Of a stretch of DNA of 34,439 nt, positions 31,478 to 34,439 are shown in pieces. Within the stretch, counting starts at the first letter, position 1. Each line of letters starts with the position of its first letter. The translations under genes were made by a program, and so were the position numbers. The DNA is taken from positions 1-34,439 of IMG/VR virus record IMGVR_UViG_3300044535_001798, one strand, 5' to 3'. Under the pieces are notes generated by a model. That model saw only the letters and a list, made by a program, of their open reading frames with translations. It was not told the DNA's origin and did not search any database. The DNA is from a virus.

Positions 31478-33375
31478 TTACTATAATATATTGTACAAGA
31501 ACTTCAAATGAAGAACATAAAAAACATTTAATTAAAACTTCTGGTTTACATAACAAGTTGGAAGTTATTGAAATCGTTAATAATGGTGAATCTCTAACCT
31601 CGGCATATAATAGAGGTTTATCACAAGCCTCAAATAGTATAGTTGTTTTCTGTCATGATGATTTGACTATTGAAACTAATCAATGGGGTAACAAACTACT
31701 CAAAATTTTTGATAGAAATTTAGATTATGGAGTAGTTGGTGTTGCGGGTACAAAGTTTTTGTCCACATCGGGTAGATGGTGGGAAGATATGAAAAAAATG
31801 TATGGAAAAGTAGCACATACACATAATGGTAAAACTTGGTTATCATCATATTCACAAGATTTGGGGAGTAATTTAGAGGAAGTTGTTGTTGTTGATGGAT
31901 TGTTTTTTGCTATTGACAAAAATAGAATAAAAAAAACATTCAATGAAGAGTTTCAAGGATTTCATTTTTATGATGTATCTTTTTGTTTTGATAACTACTT
32001 GTCGGGTGTTAAAATAGGTGTAACAACAGAGATTAGAATTAATCATAAGTCGATTGGGATGACTAATTCTAAATGGGAGGAAAACAGAATTAAATTCACA
32101 TCAAAATATGAAGATAATTTACCTGTATTCTTAAATAGAAAAATACACCCCAACGAGAAATTAAAAATATTAATTTCAACCACTAATTTTAATGGGGAAT
32201 CAAATAAAGAAAAATTCATTTTCGAATTTGTGAAGTCACTTAAAAACAAAGGTCATCATTTGTACATATGTTCAAATTTGGGAAATAGAATAACAAGTTT
32301 AGCTAAAAGAGAAGGAATAAATTTAAGTTCCATAAATGAACCTTTCGGTTATAAATTAGGTGATGGTAAATGGCAAATTAACACACCAAATGGTCTTCAA
32401 CCAACACAAATAAATCAGTTGTATAAAATAAAAGAAATTGATTTTGATGTAATTCAACTTTTCGATGATGAATTAACTGATTTTATTCAAAAGTGTTACC
32501 CAACAACACCAATTGAAAATTTTGAGTCGATTGGTAATGATAGTTTTTTATTTGACTTGAACTGGTTTCGTAATTTGAATAACATAGATAACATAATTGA
32601 AAAATATAAAAACAATATAACCCAACAAGTTTCTGAACAATTTAAACAAGAGAACTATCAAAAGAGTTTGAAATTTTTAACAGAAAAATACGTTAAAAAT
32701 TTAGGTCCTCTAGTTAGTATCATTATCCCTTGTTTTAACGATGGTCAATATTTACCTGAGGCAATAAAATCGGCTAAAGATTTAACATACTCAAATAAAG
32801 AAATTATCGTTATTAATGATGGGTCGAGTGATACAAAAACTTTGGAAATATTAAATAATTTAGATAGTGATATTAAAGTTTTACATCACGAAAGAAATAA
32901 AGGACTTTCTGCAGCAAGAAATACAGCTATTAAATCCTCACAAGGATATTATATATTACCACACGATGTTGATGATACATTTGATAAAAACTATTTGTTA
33001 TTTGCAATTTATGAAGCTGAGAAGAATGAGAATTTGAGTCCAATATATTGTGATACAAATCATATTGGTTTTATACAAGGTATGGAAAAAAGACCTGAAT
33101 GGTCATTGAGTAGATTAAAAAGAGGGCCTTTTATTGTAAGTTGTTCTTTGTTCAGAAAAAAAGCTTGGGACGATGTGTTAGGTTATGATGAATCTATGAA
33201 AGGGTGGGAGGATTATGATTTTTGGTGGAGAATAGGAAATAATGGGTATAAGGGAGTTAGAATACCTCTACCATTATTTAACTATAGACACATTAGACCA
33301 AGTATGATTCAAAACATCAAAAATGACGAAAGAAAATTATACGATTATATTATGAATAAACCTCTATCAAAATGA
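31474..33375 (+). CDS. Multidomain glycosyltransferase with two GT2-type domains
   Basis: 633 residues. Residues 1-225 form a GT2-like domain of the PF13712 type: IIYCTRTSNEEHKKHL, VFCHDDLTI (58-66; D62-D63 as metal site), VVVVDGLFFAIDK and GFHFYDVSFCFDNYLSG. Residues about 226-408 are a linker domain that resembles the N-terminal half of a GT-B enzyme (KLKILISTTNFNGESNKEKF, GHHLYICSNLGNR). Residues 410-633 are a canonical GT2 domain: VSIIIPCFNDGQYLPEAI, INDGSSD (447-453), HDVDD (497-501), and the catalytic-base motif GWEDYDFWWR (577-586). It likely adds two sugars in turn. Starts at the ATGA overlap with the dUTPase C gene and ends at another ATGA overlap. Confidence 0.88.
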   Translation: MITIIYCTRTSNEEHKKHLIKTSGLHNKLEVIEIVNNGESLTSAYNRGLSQASNSIVVFCHDDLTIETNQWGNKLLKIFDRNLDYGVVGVAGTKFLSTSGRWWEDMKKMYGKVAHTHNGKTWLSSYSQDLGSNLEEVVVVDGLFFAIDKNRIKKTFNEEFQGFHFYDVSFCFDNYLSGVKIGVTTEIRINHKSIGMTNSKWEENRIKFTSKYEDNLPVFLNRKIHPNEKLKILISTTNFNGESNKEKFIFEFVKSLKNKGHHLYICSNLGNRITSLAKREGINLSSINEPFGYKLGDGKWQINTPNGLQPTQINQLYKIKEIDFDVIQLFDDELTDFIQKCYPTTPIENFESIGNDSFLFDLNWFRNLNNIDNIIEKYKNNITQQVSEQFKQENYQKSLKFLTEKYVKNLGPLVSIIIPCFNDGQYLPEAIKSAKDLTYSNKEIIVINDGSSDTKTLEILNNLDSDIKVLHHERNKGLSAARNTAIKSSQGYYILPHDVDDTFDKNYLLFAIYEAEKNENLSPIYCDTNHIGFIQGMEKRPEWSLSRLKRGPFIVSCSLFRKKAWDDVLGYDESMKGWEDYDFWWRIGNNGYKGVRIPLPLFNYRHIRPSMIQNIKNDERKLYDYIMNKPLSK

Positions 33376-34031
33376 TGAAAACTTGTTGTATTTTATATCA
33401 CTCAAATATATTTTCAATCTACAAAAAAGAGTGGATTCAAAAGTGTTTAGATACAATTTTAAACCAAACTTATACTAATTTTGATATTTTTGAATTGAAT
33501 TATGGTGACGATAGTTCAAATTTGAAAGAAATATTTACTATCAATAAAAAACATTTTTTTTTCAAAGTTAAGATGAACAATCATGCCGAAGCAATGAATT
33601 TTCTTCTTGACTTAGTGTTCAAAGAAGAAAACTATGATATTTGTTTTAATATAAATTTAGATGATTTTTATACTCTAAATAGATTTCAACAACAAATTGA
33701 CATTTTAAATGGAGATATTGATATAGTTTCCTCAGAATATGTTTTTACAAAAGAAACAAATGGGATTTATAGTTTTAGTGCCCCAGTTGGTTTAGGAAAT
33801 CACGATTTAGAAACTTTATTTAATATGGATATCACACCATTAGCTCACCCTTGTGTTGCATATACCAAAAAGTTTTGGTTAGAATTCGGTCCTTATATAC
33901 CTCAAGAAATACCAAGAGAAGATAAAAATCTTTGGATTAGAAGTTACAGAAATGGTGCTAAATTACATATTATAAAAGAACCTTTGCTATTTTATAGAAT
34001 TCATGATAAACAAGTAAGTAAAACTAATTAA
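33372..34031 (+). CDS. GT2-type glycosyltransferase
   Basis: 219 residues. A compact GT-A fold: CCILYHSNIFSIYKKEWIQKCLDTILNQTYTNFDIFELN start, NINLDDFYTL near 94-103 (the D-x-D site is LDD), ITPLAHPCVAYTK and EIPREDKNLWIRSYRNG near 180-196 (acidic catalytic-base position), then PLLFYRIHDKQVS, a common GT2 ending. Shorter than bacterial GT2 enzymes but complete. Overlaps its neighbour by four bases. Confidence 0.85.
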   Translation: MMKTCCILYHSNIFSIYKKEWIQKCLDTILNQTYTNFDIFELNYGDDSSNLKEIFTINKKHFFFKVKMNNHAEAMNFLLDLVFKEENYDICFNINLDDFYTLNRFQQQIDILNGDIDIVSSEYVFTKETNGIYSFSAPVGLGNHDLETLFNMDITPLAHPCVAYTKKFWLEFGPYIPQEIPREDKNLWIRSYRNGAKLHIIKEPLLFYRIHDKQVSKTN

Positions 34032-34032
34032 T

Positions 34033-34439
34033 ATGGTTTCAAGTTTTTTACAAGGTGGGTTAGGAAATCAAATGTTTCAAATAGCTGCAGCATATGCGTT
34101 AGCTTTAAGAAATAATGATAAAGCAGTTTTTGATTTTGATAAATGTTTCACACCTTTACAAGGGTTCAAATCTACGAAGTATCAAAACACTTTATTCAAA
34201 AAAGTTACCAATATAAATAATTTTACCCCCTCCAAAATTTATTATGAACCAAAATTCAGTTATACTGAAATCGAATATCATAATAATATTCTTCTAAATG
34301 GATATTTTCAGAGTGAGAAATATTTTGAGGATTTTAAAAATGAAATTATAAATTTATTTGATTTTAATGAAGATATTATAAATGAACTTACAAACTTCAT
34401 AAATGAAATAAACTCCAATAATTTACCTACAAGTGTTAT
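34033..34439 (+). CDS. GT11 fucosyltransferase (C-terminus cut by window edge)
   Basis: 135 codons are visible from the ATG at 34033, one base after the previous stop. FLQGGLGNQMFQIAAAYALA (residues 5-24) is the N-terminal signature of the GT11 alpha-1,2-fucosyltransferase family, and GYFQSEKYF (about 93-101) is the next conserved motif. The H-x-R-x-G-D-Y donor motif would come just beyond the window. Fucose transfer to galactose is the usual activity; GT11 genes are common in capsule loci and in some large phages. Confidence 0.9.
   Translation, partial: MVSSFLQGGLGNQMFQIAAAYALALRNNDKAVFDFDKCFTPLQGFKSTKYQNTLFKKVTNINNFTPSKIYYEPKFSYTEIEYHNNILLNGYFQSEKYFEDFKNEIINLFDFNEDIINELTNFINEINSNNLPTSV

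Overview
The window looks like part of a large, AT-rich, tailed bacteriophage genome of the T4-like (contractile-tail) type that infects a member of the Bacteroidota, probably a flavobacterium. The phage assignment rests on a family B DNA polymerase, a dUTPase, homing endonucleases, a run of tail-fibre and adhesin genes ending in an S74 chaperone domain, and paired TATAAATA-like late promoters of the kind used by T4. The host assignment rests on promoter candidates with the Bacteroidota pattern TTTG-N19/20-TAnnTTTG, on A-rich leaders without Shine-Dalgarno sites, and on tail domains of flavobacterial flavour. No sequence search was possible, so names come from motifs read by eye.

Layout. Positions 1-2244 (minus) hold the polymerase, cut by the window edge. 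Positions 2340-3092 (minus) and 3139-3717 (plus) are two unknown genes fired by overlapping divergent late promoters. Positions 3720-3921 (minus) hold a probable structured non-coding RNA with its own host-type promoter and terminator. From 24168 down to 3977 (minus) runs one nearly gapless array of about 20 kb: a Cys-rich virion protein, Thr/Pro-rich stalk proteins, three tail-fibre-like proteins sharing modules, three tandem glycine-rich adhesin-like proteins, an S74-terminated fibre, and then four glycosyltransferases. A second divergent late-promoter pair at 24179-24207 starts this array and the plus-strand array 24222-26778 (five small genes, one with a WYL domain), which ends in a strong terminator. 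A further plus-strand unit (26868 to the end) carries a free-standing EDxHD-type homing endonuclease, a GT-B glycosyltransferase, a stand-alone 3'-5' exonuclease, a fractured dUTPase, and three more glycosyltransferases, the last a GT11 fucosyltransferase cut by the window edge.

The most striking system is the fractured dUTPase at 29590-31477. The enzyme is broken inside its catalytic motif 3 by a naturally split intein. The two halves are separate genes, and a PD-(D/E)XK homing endonuclease gene lies between them. Trans-splicing would rebuild a dUTPase of about 197 residues. The intein lacks the usual block B histidine, so whether it splices is a real question.

A second theme is glycosylation. 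Eight glycosyltransferase genes carry about ten catalytic domains, and four of the genes sit in the same late array as Thr/Pro-rich, mucin-like tail proteins. This suggests, but does not prove, that the phage decorates its own virion.
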